Both the position numbers and the translations under genes were made by a program. From contig CM045758.1 in assembly GCA_025200525.1 (NCBI GenBank), forward strand, positions 59,615,649 through 59,679,648: a DNA stretch of 64,000 bases, written 5' to 3'. Origin of the DNA: Camellia lanceoleosa (taxonomy: Eukaryota > Streptophyta > Magnoliopsida > Ericales > Theaceae). Positions 13,130-23,799 of the stretch are shown in pieces (the first letter of the stretch is position 1; the number at the start of each line of letters is the position of its first letter). The notes under the pieces are model-generated. The model was not told where the DNA came from. It saw only the letters and a list, made by a program, of their open reading frames with translations, and did no database searches.

Positions 13130-15170
13130 ACTGTGGCTGAAGGAGATCAAAACTCGAAGGCGAAACTGTGGTTGAAGGAGATCAATTCAAAGTAAAGTGA
13201 AGTAAAGCAGTTTGTGATCAGAAAATACCAAAGAAGAAGAGGCCTGGATGTAATCAGTTCAGTTTACAATTGAAAGCAGAAAATCAAAATTGGAATTGAA
13301 AATCTATACATACCTCGGTTGAGAAACAGAGGAAGTCGGAAACTCGAAGGCGAAGTTGTGGTTGAAGGAGATCAAAACTCGAGGGCGAAACTGTGGTTGA
13401 AGGAGATCAATTCAAAGTAAAGTGAAGTAAAGCAGTTTCCGAATCTATGGTTGAAGGAGAGCAGTTTCGGGAAGAAGAAGAATAGAGAGAGAGAGAGAGA
13501 TAAAGAGGGATGAAGAGGAGACGTGATTTGACTGGAGATCAGAGAGATAAAGATAGAAGGGGGGAGACGTGGGTAAGCAGGAGGCTTAATGAAAAAAAAA
13601 AACCCTAAAACTTTGGAAGAGAGAGATGAATATATATGCATCCAAAACAAAGACATCTAATAGATCATCAGATGTGAATAGAAAAGGGAATTTTACCTTG
13701 CGATCAGAAAATACCGAAGAAGAAGTGGCCTGGAAAATCAAAAAATTGAAAGCAGAAAATTAGAATTGAAAGCAGTTTGCAATACCGAAGAGGAAGGGAA
13801 TTTTACCTTTTAGTTTACAATTGAAAGCAGAAAATCAAAATTAGAATTAAAAATCTATACATACCTGAGCGGTTGAGAAATAGAGGAAGTCGGAAACTCG
13901 AAGGCGAAGCTGTGGTTGAAGGAGATCAAAACTCGAAGGCGAAACTGTGGTTGAAGGAGATCAATTCAAAGTAAAGTGAAGTAAAGCTGTTTGCGATCAG
14001 AAAATACCGAAGAAGAAGAGGCCTAGATTTAATCAGTTCAGTTTACAATTGAAAGTAGAAAATCAAAATTGGAATTGAAAATCTATACATACCTCGGTTG
14101 AGAAACAGAGGAAGTTGGAAACTTGAAGGCGAAGCTGTGGTTGAAGGAGATCAAAACTCGAAGGCGAAACTGTGGTTAAAGGAGATCAATTCAAAGTAAA
14201 GTGAAGTAAAGCAGTTTCCGAATCTATGGTTGAATGAGAGCATTTTCGGGAAGAAGAAGAATAGAGAGAGAGAGATAAAGAGGGATGGAGGGGAGACGTG
14301 ATTTGGCTGGAGATCAGAGAGATAAAGATAGAAGGATGGGGGAGACGTGGGTAAGCAGGAGGCTTAATGAAAAAAAAAAAAAACCCTAAAACTTTGGAAG
14401 AGAGAGATGAATATATATGCATCCAGAACAAAGACATCTAATAGATCATCAGATGTGAATAGAAAAGGGAATTTTACCTTGCGATCAGAAAATACCGAAG
14501 AAGAAGAGGCTTGAAAAATCAGAAAATCAGAAATTGAAAGCAGAAAATCAGAATTGAAAGCAATTTGCAATACCGAAGAGGAAGGGAATTTTACCTTTCA
14601 GTTTACAATTGAAAGCAGAAAATCAAAATTGGAATTGAAAATCTATACATACCTAAGCGGTTGAGAAACAGAGGAAGTCGGAAACTCGAAGGTGAAGCTG
14701 TAGTTGAAGGAGATCAAAACTCGAAGGCGAAACTGTGGTTGAAGGAGATCAATTCAAAGTAAAGTGAAGTAAAGTAGTTTGCGATCAGAAAATACCAAAG
14801 AAAAAGAGGCCTGGATTTAATCAGTTCAGTTTACAATTGAAAGTAGAAAATCAAAATTGGAATTGAAAATCTATACATACCTCGGTTGAGAAACAGAGGA
14901 AGTCGGAAACTCGAAGGAGAAGTTGTGGTTGAAGGAGATCAAAACTCGAAGGCGAAACTGTGGTTGAAGGAGATCAATTCAAAGTAAAGTGAAGTAAAGC
15001 AGTTTCCGAATCTGTGGTTGAAGGAGAGTAGTTTCGGGAAGAAAAAGAATAGAGAGAGAGAGAGAGATAAAAAGGGATGGAGGGGAGACGTGATTTGGCT
15101 GGAGATCAGAGAGATAAAGATAGAAGGGTGTGGGAGACGTGGGTAAGCAGGAGGCTTAATGTTTGGGCGG
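13130..15170. repeat. Higher-order tandem repeat, about 780 bp, three copies
   Basis: The block GGCGAAACTGTGGTTGAAGG plus AGATCAATTCAAAGTAAAGTG occurs six times (about 13158, 13384, 13938, 14163, 14728, 14952). Spacing alternates between about 225 and 555-565 bp, giving a period of about 780-790 bp. Each period has one version continuing into GATCAGAAAATACC and one continuing into TTTCCGAATCT and a GA-rich run. The last copy is truncated at about 15170. Minus-strand open frames at 13372-13656 and 14186-14437 are the same unit read twice (both start MSLFWMHIYSSL) and have no recognised domain. Confidence 0.9.
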
Positions 15171-16142
15171 GAAAATAGAGGGATGGAGGAGAGTGGGTAA
15201 GGAGGAGGCTTAATGTTTGGGCGGGAAGATATATATTTAGGATTGATATAAACTTAAGGGGTTCATCTGAGCCATCTATGTGAATATACAAATGAATCAT
15301 GACCCTTAAAATGTTCTATTAGGACAAATGTCTCTAGGATAAATTTAAAATCCGTCATGCTTTATTATATATATATATATATTTTTATTATTATTGTTTA
15401 ATACCATTTTACTTATCTTCTAAATGCAAAAAAAAAACACAATTATATATAGAAGTATCATTAAGGAAAGTCCTCTTTATTTATTAGTATATATGTTTAT
15501 GTAATTTCATTTCCCTTATATTTTTCATTACCTTAAAGAAATTGAAGATCCATATATACATATATAATATATACTTACAATTGTTGTGTTTTTAATTTTA
15601 TAAATTTTAATTCATTAATTATTGATGTTCTAAAGTAAAGGGGGAAAACATGCCCAAGTTTTGCTTTTTAAAGGAAAAAGTTTAATCCACAAACCACCCG
15701 CAACTGCCTACATATTCACGAACCCTATCTGTATAAAACGCAACCCGCACTGCAGGTGGTAACGGTTCAATTTTTCCCAAACCGTAGATATGCGGGGGGT
15801 CCAAACCGCAAACCAAACCATTCAAAACCGATCCGTGACCACCCCTAGCAAAAAGTAAAGAGAATGAAATGAATCTATGATATTTTCAATATAGATTTTT
15901 AGTGACTTTTGGGCTAAATCTTAGGTTTCTAAATGCACTGTGAGCTTGTTTGATACAACTTTTTTGAAGTTAAAAGTTAAATAATTAAAGAAGTTAAGGG
16001 ATTGTTTGATAATAGACTATTTTAATGATTTTTTTACTTTTTAAGAAAAGATATGTAGAAAAGTATAAAGGTGATGTAACTCAAATAAATGATGATATGA
16101 CCTAAATAAGATAAAAAGACAATGCTAAAATAGGTTGTTCCC
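15171..16142. other. AT-rich intergenic DNA with one transposon end
   Basis: No gene seen. 15660-15848 looks like the right end of a hAT-like repeat: GC-richer, with ACCCGCA/GCGGGT motifs, ending CCACCCCTA. Its left terminus was not found. Confidence 0.4.
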
Positions 16143-16145
16143 TAA

Positions 16146-16593
16146 GGCCATGTTTGTTTCACGAATTGAGTGGCTAGATTGGACTACCATGGTTGTAGAG
16201 CCCACCTACAGCATGTGTTTGTAGTAAAATGGGAGGGCGAATTAATAATCCAAGGAGTTTTAGTAATCCCCTCAATAGAGCTTGGCTAGGTGTTAAGTGT
16301 GATTAGAAAAATAGTGAAATGATTGAGTCTATTTTATATAAAATTTTTATTTTTTAAATTTTTTTAACCAAGTGCACCTGTTTGTTTTAATAGTTATTTT
16401 AGTTTTTTTAATATAAAAATAATTTATTTATTTATTTTATATATAAATAATTTAACAATTCTATCACCAACCATCTCTCATACTATCATTAAAACAAATA
16501 CACTTTTACTTAATCCCCTTACTAACAATCTCTTCACTAACTATCCTCTCACTAATAATCTCATCCAATTTAATCTGCCAAACAAACGTGATC
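16146..16593. mobile_element. Harbinger/Tourist-like MITE
   Basis: Inverted termini GGCCATGTTTGTTT (left) and GATCACGTTTGTTT (right, reverse complement) are flanked by the 3-bp target duplication TAA (16143-16145 and 16594-16596), typical of PIF/Harbinger elements. The 448-bp interior is AT-rich and non-coding. Confidence 0.78.
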
Positions 16594-17145
16594 TAAGAAT
16601 ACATCTTCTTTAAGATAATCTTCTTCTCTTTTTTTTTTCAATTTATTTAAGTTAATTTTGCATCATGAGTTACAAATAGAAGTTAATTCAAATAACTTAT
16701 TCTAAAAATTAAAAAAAAAATTAAAAAGGGGATAAATTACACTGACCTCTTTTGAAATTTAGAAAAAATACAATAAGTTTCACAAGTTTGGCATAATTAC
16801 ACTTAAGAGTTTTAATTTAGATAACATTTGATTCCATTTTCATAAAAAATTCATTAGTCATATGAATAAAAAAATGATATTGTCATTTCTTTTACATTAA
16901 AATAGATATTTTACATTATGTGTCTTTGTGTTTTCATATTATCTATATTAGTTTTGATTTCTTTAATTTTACTAAAGTGGAGGTTCATGTAATTATGTCA
17001 AAATCATAAAAATTACTATATTTTTTTTGAACCTCAATGAAAGTGAGTATAATTTACACACACACAAAAAAAAAAAAAAAAGGTTCAAGAATCTACACCA
17101 AAGAGAATCATTATTCCAATGGATTAGGGATTACTTATCCCATAG

Positions 17146-18071
17146 GCTCCGTTTGTTTTCAGAGGTAGAATGGAGGGAACTCATAATGAGGGGATTAAGT
17201 AAAACGAAAATGATCCAGAGCTCGAAACTCTACGGCTCAAAACGGCTCGAATTTTTTTTTCCCTTTTCAAGCAAAGGAGCTCTGCACAAACAAAGGAAAG
17301 AGGAGAGGAGAAAGAGGGAGAGAAGAGAGGAAGAAGAGAGGAGAAGAGAAAGAGGAGGAGGCAGCACCACCGCCGTCGCCTCATCGCCGTCGTCGCAGCA
17401 CCACCTCCTCGCCGATTGTCGTAGTCGCGATCATGACCCCCTCTGTCGATTAAATCATAGCAGCTAAAGCGTAGCCCCGCCTCCTCCTCCAGCCCATTTT
17501 TATGGCCCCCTCCCCTCCCTCCTTCCTCCTCCTCCCGATCTTCTTCTCCACCCTTCTTCTTCTTCTCCCTTCTTTTTCTTCTTCCTTTTCTTCTTCTTCT
17601 CCGTTCTCCTTCTACCGATCTGCAATAACACAGGAAAAAAGAAAAAAAAAAAAAAAAAAAAGACACCAAAACGAATTTTGAGCCAAATTCCTGCCAAAGA
17701 ATTTCGAGCTACATAGCGGGGTCGTAAGTAAAATTGTGTTTGTTTTGATAATAGTTGTTAGTGTATGAATTGTTAAATTATTTTTATATAAAATAATAAA
17801 ACAAATAAAAAAATATAAAAAATTAAACATTAATATTTTAAAAAAAAATTCCCAATATATAAAAAATAAAAAAAATAAAAAAATTTCTAATCCCCTCACT
17901 ATTTTTCTAATATCATCTCCACCTCCTCCATATCAATCTCCCTTCCAACCTCCATCGATATCACCTCTTCCATCCTAATCTCCTCCCCAACTCTACAAAC
18001 AAACGCAACACTCAATAATCCCACCTCCATCCTAATCCCCTCCCATCTATTTAACCCAAAACAAACGGCCC
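17146..18071. mobile_element. Harbinger-like MITE interrupted by a nested insert
   Basis: The outer termini GCTCCGTTTGTTTT and GGGCCGTTTGTTTT (reverse complement of the right end) sit between 3-bp repeats TAG (17143-17145, 18072-18074). Internal sequence resembles the element at 16146-16593 (AATCCCCTC/GAGGGGATT motifs, TTTGTTTTRATA). A 520-bp foreign segment (17205-17724) splits it. Confidence 0.7.
17205..17724. mobile_element. Pack-MULE-like insert nested in the Harbinger element
   Basis: A perfect 9-bp duplication TAAGTAAAA (17196-17204 and 17725-17733) flanks the segment, the size made by Mutator transposases. The ends are degenerate inverted repeats sharing AGCTCGAAAYTCT and GGCTCAAAA. 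The cargo is far more GC-rich than its surroundings: a purine run (about 17283-17358), a CCGCCGTCG-rich stretch (about 17360-17450) and a pyrimidine run (about 17490-17610). It looks like captured 5' UTR/first-exon sequence of a host gene. Open frames on both strands (17027-17467, 17181-17669) have simple composition and no recognised domain. Confidence 0.65.
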
Positions 18072-18074
18072 TAG

Positions 18075-18818
18075 AAATTTCAATCGTATTATACAAACAA
18101 ACATTGACTATTACACCTGCAACCAAATCACTGTTGCACTGCAAGACAAGCGGTACCAATCACTACATTCCACCATCCAAATTTTCTCAATTCATTTTCT
18201 TTCATATTTATCTTCTTTCTTATCCTTAACTAATAAGTCGCTATCCACTGCCAAAAAAATAATGGCCACATTTGGCAAACATATCTGATAAAACTGTTAC
18301 CACATTTTGATCAATGTCTACCCCACCAAATTAATTTTGTTATGTATCATAGCTATGAATGTCAGCATCCCATGGAAGCTTCTGTACCCATTCTTTAAGC
18401 AACAGAGGCAACAGAGAACAAAAATAACCAACAAAAGTAAATCATTGTCAATAGCTGATAAGATTGCACTTAGAGTGGATTGTGAAATTGAAAGAGAGGG
18501 TGAACATACTGTGAACCTAATCCAAGAAAGTGCTCATCCAAAACTATTTATAAGGAGAACTTGGTGAAAATACCATTCTATTTTTTTATTTTTTATTTTT
18601 TTTATCAATGGTATTTTTTGGGAGGCTAATCAGTGCAACAACTTGTTGAAGATACCATTTTTTTCTTTATCAAGGGTATTTTTTGTGAGGCGAATCATAG
18701 TGCGAACGCACTTGCAAATATAAAAGTTGATTGACAGAAAGAGCTGATGATGTATAATAACCCCTTATTTGATTAGGCTTATGTGTAATGGCTGATACAA
18801 TTGGACTTGTATATAAGA

Positions 18819-18863
<45 letters not shown>

Positions 18864-19490
18864 GTTTACAACAAAATCCATCAGTAAGCATAATCTACTA
18901 TGATACCCATTTGGTGCGACTTGCGAATTTGAAAGCACTTGGGATTCCATGTGTTAAGAGTATTTTGTAGCACTTTTCAGAGCATAATTGACTCAAATAA
19001 GTTGAAAATTTTATTTATTGACATATTGAAAAGTATGCTTTTAGTTTGTGGGTTCAACTATGGTACAAAACAAGTGATTTCAGTATTGCATCATAAAAAT
19101 TGATGTCACAGTGTGTAGTAAAGTTAGTTTAATTTCAATGAATAAAAATATTAGGCTTAGTGGTTGTGTAGCAGAACTCCAATTTGTAGTGTGAATTTTC
19201 GAGTTCAATTCCTATGCAGAGGAGTTTGATACGGTTTATAGTAGTGTTTAGTGGTTGTTGGGCTTGATTTAGGCCCTAGTAGTGTTTATTTCTCCTTCAT
19301 TGGAGCAGTTTGTTGTAGTTTAAATAAGTTGATTATAACTTATTTTAATTTATAAATATGTGCTAAATTATTTTGTGCAGTTTTTACTTACAACATATTG
19401 GGCAAAAATAACCTAAATAAAAAAAAAAAATTGATTATGTAGAAGAGAGGAGGCTTTTAACTTAGGCTTTTTGATTATCAATTTTCAACT
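18075..19490. other. Intergenic DNA with small duplications
   Basis: No gene recognised. A diverged direct duplication of about 55-70 bp (about 18565-18632 and 18650-18702) shares AATACCATT, ATCAA-GGTATTTTTTG and AATCA. The open frame at 18307-18567 shows no domain. At 19150-19215 TAGGCTTAGTGGTTG and GAGTTCAATTCC resemble pol III A and B boxes of a tRNA-derived SINE, but no tail or target duplication is seen. Confidence 0.4.
18822..18862. repeat. Poly(T) tract of 41 bases
   Basis: Uninterrupted T run on the plus strand. Its length suggests the reverse-strand poly(A) tail of a retroposed sequence or simple slippage. I could not find an adjacent SINE or LINE body on the minus strand. Confidence 0.9.
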
Positions 19491-19496
19491 AAGAAG

Positions 19497-19892
19497 AGTA
19501 TCTCCAACGTTTACTATATTTTTTCATTAAATTTGAGTAAAGACTTCATTTGATATCGAGCGTTCTAACGAATAATTTGTATTTTTCATCAAAGCATCGG
19601 CCGACTAAGAGAAGGCGGATGTCTATCCAATTGATCGGTTTGTGTAAATTGACCAACACCTTTATGAGAAGTTGTCCGAAAGGATGTTTGAGAGAATGTT
19701 CAGGAGGAACATCCAATCCAACTATCTCCTATAAATTTGATGAAAAGATAAAGCTCCATTGATTTGATTAAAAAAGTAACTCTCCTTCTATTTGATATCA
19801 GTTTGATGAAAATGTTGGAACTCATGTTTCAAGCATTTTTTTTTTTATGAAATTTGAATTTGATGAAGTATGGGAGACGCTCCAATAAGTCA
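19497..19892. mobile_element. Possible third, degenerate GAGCATCTCC-family element
   Basis: Left end GAGTATCTCCAACG and right end (reverse complement) GAGCGTCTCC resemble the termini of 19920-20741 and 49476-50008, and the interior shares ATTTGATATC and GATGAAA motifs. No clear 3-bp duplication is seen. Confidence 0.35.
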
Positions 19893-19919
19893 CACCATAC
19901 AATCCCATTGGTTGTGTTA

Positions 19920-20187
19920 GACCATCTCCAACCTTGAACCAAACCTGTCATTAAATTTAAAGTTTGGTGAAAAAATCACTTTTTTATTCTCCAACGGTTT
20001 CACCAAACCGGTATCAAATTCAAAATTCATCAAACAAATCATCAAAGTGAGAACAGTATACAGATTTAACCAAAACACTGTGCGTGACCGTTGGAGGGAG
20101 GAACTAGTCAACCGGCCAGTTGACCAACCGGTCGACCGATTTCCTTTAAAATAGGTAAGTTCAAACCGGTCAAAAAGGTTCAAACAG

Positions 20188-20219
<32 letters not shown>

Positions 20220-20741
20220 ATTTTGCCTTACCAGTTGACCGGCCGGTCAACCAACCGGTCAACCCACCACCAAACATATGAAATTGTTTCAATTGACGAA
20301 TCTATGAGAATGAAAGCTGCAATTGTTTCATCATTATAGAATATTTACATCATGAAAACCCACCAGCAAACATCTTTATAGAAAGAATTGATGAATCTAT
20401 TGATGAATCTATGAAAGCTGCAATTGTTTACATCATGAAAACCCAATTGAAACAATTGGTGGGTTTTCATCAATTGAAACAATATTCAGAAATAGGTCAA
20501 CCCACCAGCAAACATCTTTACAGAAAGCTACAATTGTTTCATCATTGAAATATTCTAAAAAACATAGCGTTGAAACATAGAGTCCTAAAAAAAAAACGCT
20601 TACCGGTCGACTCACCGGTCAACCAACCGGTTGACCCACGAGATTTGATGTACCGTTGGAGGTAGTGATATTAGATTTGGTGAAATGAGTCATTTTTTAC
20701 TCAAATTTGATAAAAAAAAAAGTTCACGATTAGAGATGCTC
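19920..20741. mobile_element. Harbinger-like element with CCGGT-rich interior (copy 1)
   Basis: Terminal inverted repeats begin GACCATCTCCAA (left) and GAGCATCTCTAA (right, reverse complement), flanked by TTA on both sides (19917-19919, 20742-20744). The interior contains clusters of GGTTGACC/GGTCAACC and ACCGGT palindromes (about 20100-20170, 20230-20270, 20600-20640) and an internally repeated block with CACCAGCAAACATCTTTA. The relative at 49476-50008 shares termini and the ACCGGT clusters. There is no transposase. Confidence 0.8.
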
Positions 20742-21189
20742 TTAGGTTTAGTAAATGTTTTTTTTTTTTTCTAACTATTGTATGTAATATTTCCTTTTGT
20801 AGGATCAATTTTAGTGATAAATAAAAAGCACTTGATTTTTGAGAAAATAGTTTTATTTTTTTAATCCTATTTTAGTAATTACCAATTAAAGACTACTTTG
20901 ATTATTTACTTGTATTGATTTATCCAAACCTAACTATTAGGAGTAGCTCAATAATTACTAATTATATAATAATCTGATTTCTCGGCATTGGTTTGGAAAT
21001 AGATTATTTAATAATTTTTAAAAAATTTTTTTTGGTTAAAATAAAGAAAAAAACTAGAATATTTGAGACGATTTTTTAATTTTTTTATTATGAAAAACGT
21101 ATAAAAAATAAAAATAAAAAATAATTTTTAATTTTTTTGTATATATATATATATATATTTTACCTTCTAATTTTTGGAGTGATTTTTTT

Positions 21190-22192
21190 ATTAGGGTAAA
21201 TTATAAATACATCCTCTAAGATTTGCTTAAAGTACAAATTGTCCCGCGTGGTTTGGAAAATTACAAACAATTCTTTGTTAAAATTTTTTATTTAACAGAA
21301 TTAACTAAAAAAATGAAATTTATAATTGTTCTCTTGGGTTAATTACACTAATAGTCCCTATAGTTTGGGACTTGTATCACATTAATCCCTAACTTTTTAA
21401 TTGTGACACATTTGACCATAAATTTTGAATATTGTTCCAAATAAGGACAATTGAAAATATCATTAGATTTTTCAAGGGTAAAATCGTCAATTTGATAAAA
21501 TATAAACTAATTTGACAAAAATAAATATCAAAAAAATATTTTTAATTTTTTTAAAATTATTTTTATCCACCAATGATAAAATTATGTAAAATTAATAAAA
21601 ATTACATGATTAATTTTTTAAAATTAATTTTACATGATCATCATCCAAGCATATAATACAAATTAATTCAGTAAAATAAATAAATAAATGTCTAAAAGAT
21701 TTATCAATTTTACATAATTTTATTTTTAATAGGTAGAAATAATTTTTAAAAATTCAAAAATATTTGTTTGACATTTATTTTTGTCAAATTAGTTTATATT
21801 TTATCAAATTGACAATTTTACCCTTGAAAAATCTAATTATATATTAAATTGTCCTTAATTGGAACAAGATTCAAAATTTAAGGTCAAATGTGTCACAATT
21901 GAAAAGTCAGGGACCAAAGTAATACAAGCCCCAAACTATAGGGACTATTTGTGTAATTTGTCCTTGTTCTCCTATACAATAATAAAATTATTCAAATTGT
22001 TAATTGAAATATATTTCCAACATCATTAGAAATTGTTAATTGATTTGATGATTTATTAATAAAAGGGATGATTTGTTATGAAATTAGAAATCTCAAAGAA
22101 TAAAATGTAATTTTTAAAACTACAATGAACGATTTGTATTTTAATTAAATCTTAAAAAGTGTATTTGTAATTTATTTTTTTTATTATTAGGG
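21190..22192. mobile_element. Outer Mutator-like element hosting a nested MULE
   Basis: AAATTATAAATACATCC near 21200 and the inverted GTATTTGTAATTTA near 22160-22175 form an imperfect long inverted repeat that extends through AAGATTT on both arms. TTTTTTATTAG-type sequence lies on both outer sides. The element at 21336-21963 sits between its arms, so it would be the older host of a nested pair. Moderate confidence because the arms are AT-rich. Confidence 0.45.
21336..21963. mobile_element. Mutator-like non-autonomous element (copy 2)
   Basis: The left terminus GGGTTAATTACACTAATAGT and the right terminus (reverse complement GGACAAATTACACAAATAGT) continue into the shared CCCTATAGTTTGGG. Flanking direct repeats TTGTTCTCTT (21326-21335) and TTGTTCTCCT (21964-21973) match at nine of ten positions, fitting a Mutator target duplication. 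Same family as 7437-8267. No coding capacity. Confidence 0.8.
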
Positions 22193-22309
22193 GAATTTCC
22201 CAAGCAAAGCCAATTGGGTTTGAAATTATCTTAAACTGGCGTAGGAAAAGGCTCCACACCTAAACAGTGGTCCAACTAGGCATCTCCCAAAACAAGCCCC
22301 AAAAATGGG

Positions 22310-22714
22310 AAATGGGGGATACTGCTGTGCCTGGGGGCACAGCAGTTGCTGCTGTCCCTTTGTGGGAGATTATTTTGAATGTTTTTCAATAATCTGAACC
22401 GTTCATATTGTAAGGCTCGTCGAGTAGATCAACCATGCAAAAAATCAAGTTGATTGGATACCTATAGCCCTATAACAAAGCACATTTATTTTTATAAAAA
22501 TTAACGGTTAACGTAACTTTCATAAATTTTTGAAAACAATTAGAATCTGATCATGGGGTTATGAATTTCCGATTAATTTGATTTTTTACATGAATAGTAA
22601 CCTTGGCGAACCCTACAATATGAACGGTTCAGATTATCAAAAAATGCTCGAAAAAATCCCCCATAAAGAAACAGCAGTAACTGCTGTGCCTTGAGGCACA
22701 ACAGTACCCCGTGT
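22310..22714. mobile_element. Mutator-type MITE immediately upstream of the snoRNA promoter
   Basis: The two halves are long inverted repeats of over 100 bp. For example TACTGCTGTGCC / GGCACAACAGTA mark the ends, and AATCTGAACCGTTCATATTG reappears inverted as CAATATGAACGGTTCAGATT. A perfect 12-bp direct repeat CCCAAAAATGGG (22298-22309, 22715-22726) flanks the 405-bp element. It ends about 26 bases before the telo-box of the candidate promoter. Confidence 0.8.
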
Positions 22715-22737
22715 CCCAAAAATGGGGGTTCAAGGTG

Positions 22738-22811
22738 AAAAACCCTAGCTCAGCCCCTATAAATACGTAGCAACCATTAGTTCACCCTACTTCTCTACTT
22801 CTCTAGGGTTT
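22738..22811 (+). promoter_or_regulatory. Candidate pol II promoter with telo-boxes and TATA box
   Basis: AAACCCTA (22740-22747) is a telo-box. TATAAATA (22758-22765) is a well-formed TATA box 18 bp from it. An inverted telo-box TAGGGTTT lies at 22804-22811, with a pyrimidine-rich leader following. This arrangement is known from plant ribosomal-protein and polycistronic snoRNA genes. Transcription would start near 22790 and run into the snoRNA candidate at 22907. The start site is inferred from TATA spacing only. Confidence 0.6.
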
Positions 22812-22906
22812 CAATTATTTACTGCTTTCTTTTCTTCCTCATTTGTTTTGTTTTCATTGTCATTTTTCATTTCTTTCTCTGTTTGTGTATCTTAAAATTT
22901 GAAAGA

Positions 22907-23008
22907 AATCGCAGTGACGACTACATGAAATTCAAGCTCAACAGACCGGAATGCAGGTTTTTCTGTCTAGAGAAGTTTGCGTGTCGACTACCCCGCTGAA
23001 CTGAGCGA

Positions 23009-23010
<2 letters not shown>
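22907..23010 (+). ncRNA. Candidate box C/D snoRNA 1
   Basis: A terminal stem AATCGC (22907-22912) pairs perfectly with GCGATT (23005-23010). Inside the stem, box C-like GTGACGA (22914-22920, one mismatch to RUGAUGA) and box D CTGA (23001-23004) are placed as in box C/D snoRNAs, which guide 2'-O-methylation in the nucleolus. At 104 nt the size fits. I could not match the sequence before box D or a possible D' (CTGT near 22963) to rRNA from memory, so it may be an orphan guide. It lies about 120 bases downstream of the TATA-driven start and just outside the duplicated unit, so it is present once. Confidence 0.6.

Positions 23011-23060
<50 letters not shown>
23011..23060. repeat. Compound (CT)n(AT)n(GT)n microsatellite
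   Basis: About ten CT units, then AT, then GT units. It directly follows snoRNA 1 and marks the left edge of the duplicated unit. The same microsatellite type recurs at the A/B junction (31541-31590). Confidence 0.95.
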
Positions 23061-23214
23061 TCATGTATTTTAGCTTTATTAATTTATAATTATGCTTAGT
23101 TTGTCAAATCTCTTTTCCCCTCTTCTAGATCTCGTTTTTATCATTTTCTTGGTATAGGGTTGAAAATTTTTTTTGATTCAAAAAAAAAAAAAAAATTTTT
23201 TTTTTGTACAATGT

Positions 23215-23302
23215 AGATGAGGATGATGCAATAGTAAAACTATCCAACACTTGATCTGAGACATTATCTGTTGAGTGATGCTAAACCTTTGCTTCTGAAT
23301 CT
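23215..23302 (+). ncRNA. Candidate box C/D snoRNA 3, copy A (U29/snR71-like guide)
   Basis: Box C AGGATGA (23220-23226), box D' CTGA (23256-23259), box C' GTGATGC (23275-23281) and box D CTGA (23295-23298) lie between AGAT (23215-23218) and ATCT (23299-23302), which can pair. The sequence just before D', ATCCAACACTTG (23242-23253), is perfectly complementary over 12 nt to the conserved 25S rRNA stretch CAAGTGTTGGAT. That segment is, as I recall, methylated under guides of the U29/snR71 type. The two-base gap to D' gives a predicted target A in CCAAG by the box+5 rule. The short terminal stem is the weak point. Confidence 0.6.
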
Positions 23303-23799
23303 TGTTGTTATGATCTTGTTTTTAAAATTTACATTTTTTAGATGTATATCTTAGGAGATTCAATTTTGTAGAATCATTTGAGATTAACGTTAGTAATAAT
23401 GAAGTACTAAACCATTAGTTATACTTGCGGTCGGTGCATACATTATGCATGCCTTAATTGGTGCCGAAGTGCGAGCGATATGATGCAAACCACAAAGATT
23501 ACAAACAAATACTAGATGTGTTAACATTTAATTTTGTTTACTGAAAGTAGTTAATGTTCTATCCTCACATCAAAAGTCAACTAAAAAATTAAGAGAAACC
23601 CAAGAAAAAAAAAAAAAAAAAATACTAACAAAGAAAGAAAAAAAGAAAAAGAAAAAAATAGAAACCCAAGAACAATCAATAATAAACATAAGTGAAACTT
23701 AGGAACAAAACAAAATTCAATAATAAATGTAAGTGTCTTATCAAACAAAATAATTAAAAATTTAAAAAGTATGATGGTTTGACCACCGTACTTGCAGCT

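Noticed and set aside
17181..17669. 162-residue minus-strand open frame
   Set aside because: Made of Glu/Lys/Arg and Phe/Ser runs from the purine/pyrimidine tracts in the nested insert.
18735..18800. TGATGATG followed by CTGA, considered as a box C/D snoRNA
   Set aside because: No pairing flanks, no D'/C' pair and no rRNA-like guide.
19150..19215. tRNA-like A and B boxes
   Set aside because: Not a tRNA gene: no cloverleaf can be drawn. At most an old SINE, with no tail or target duplication.
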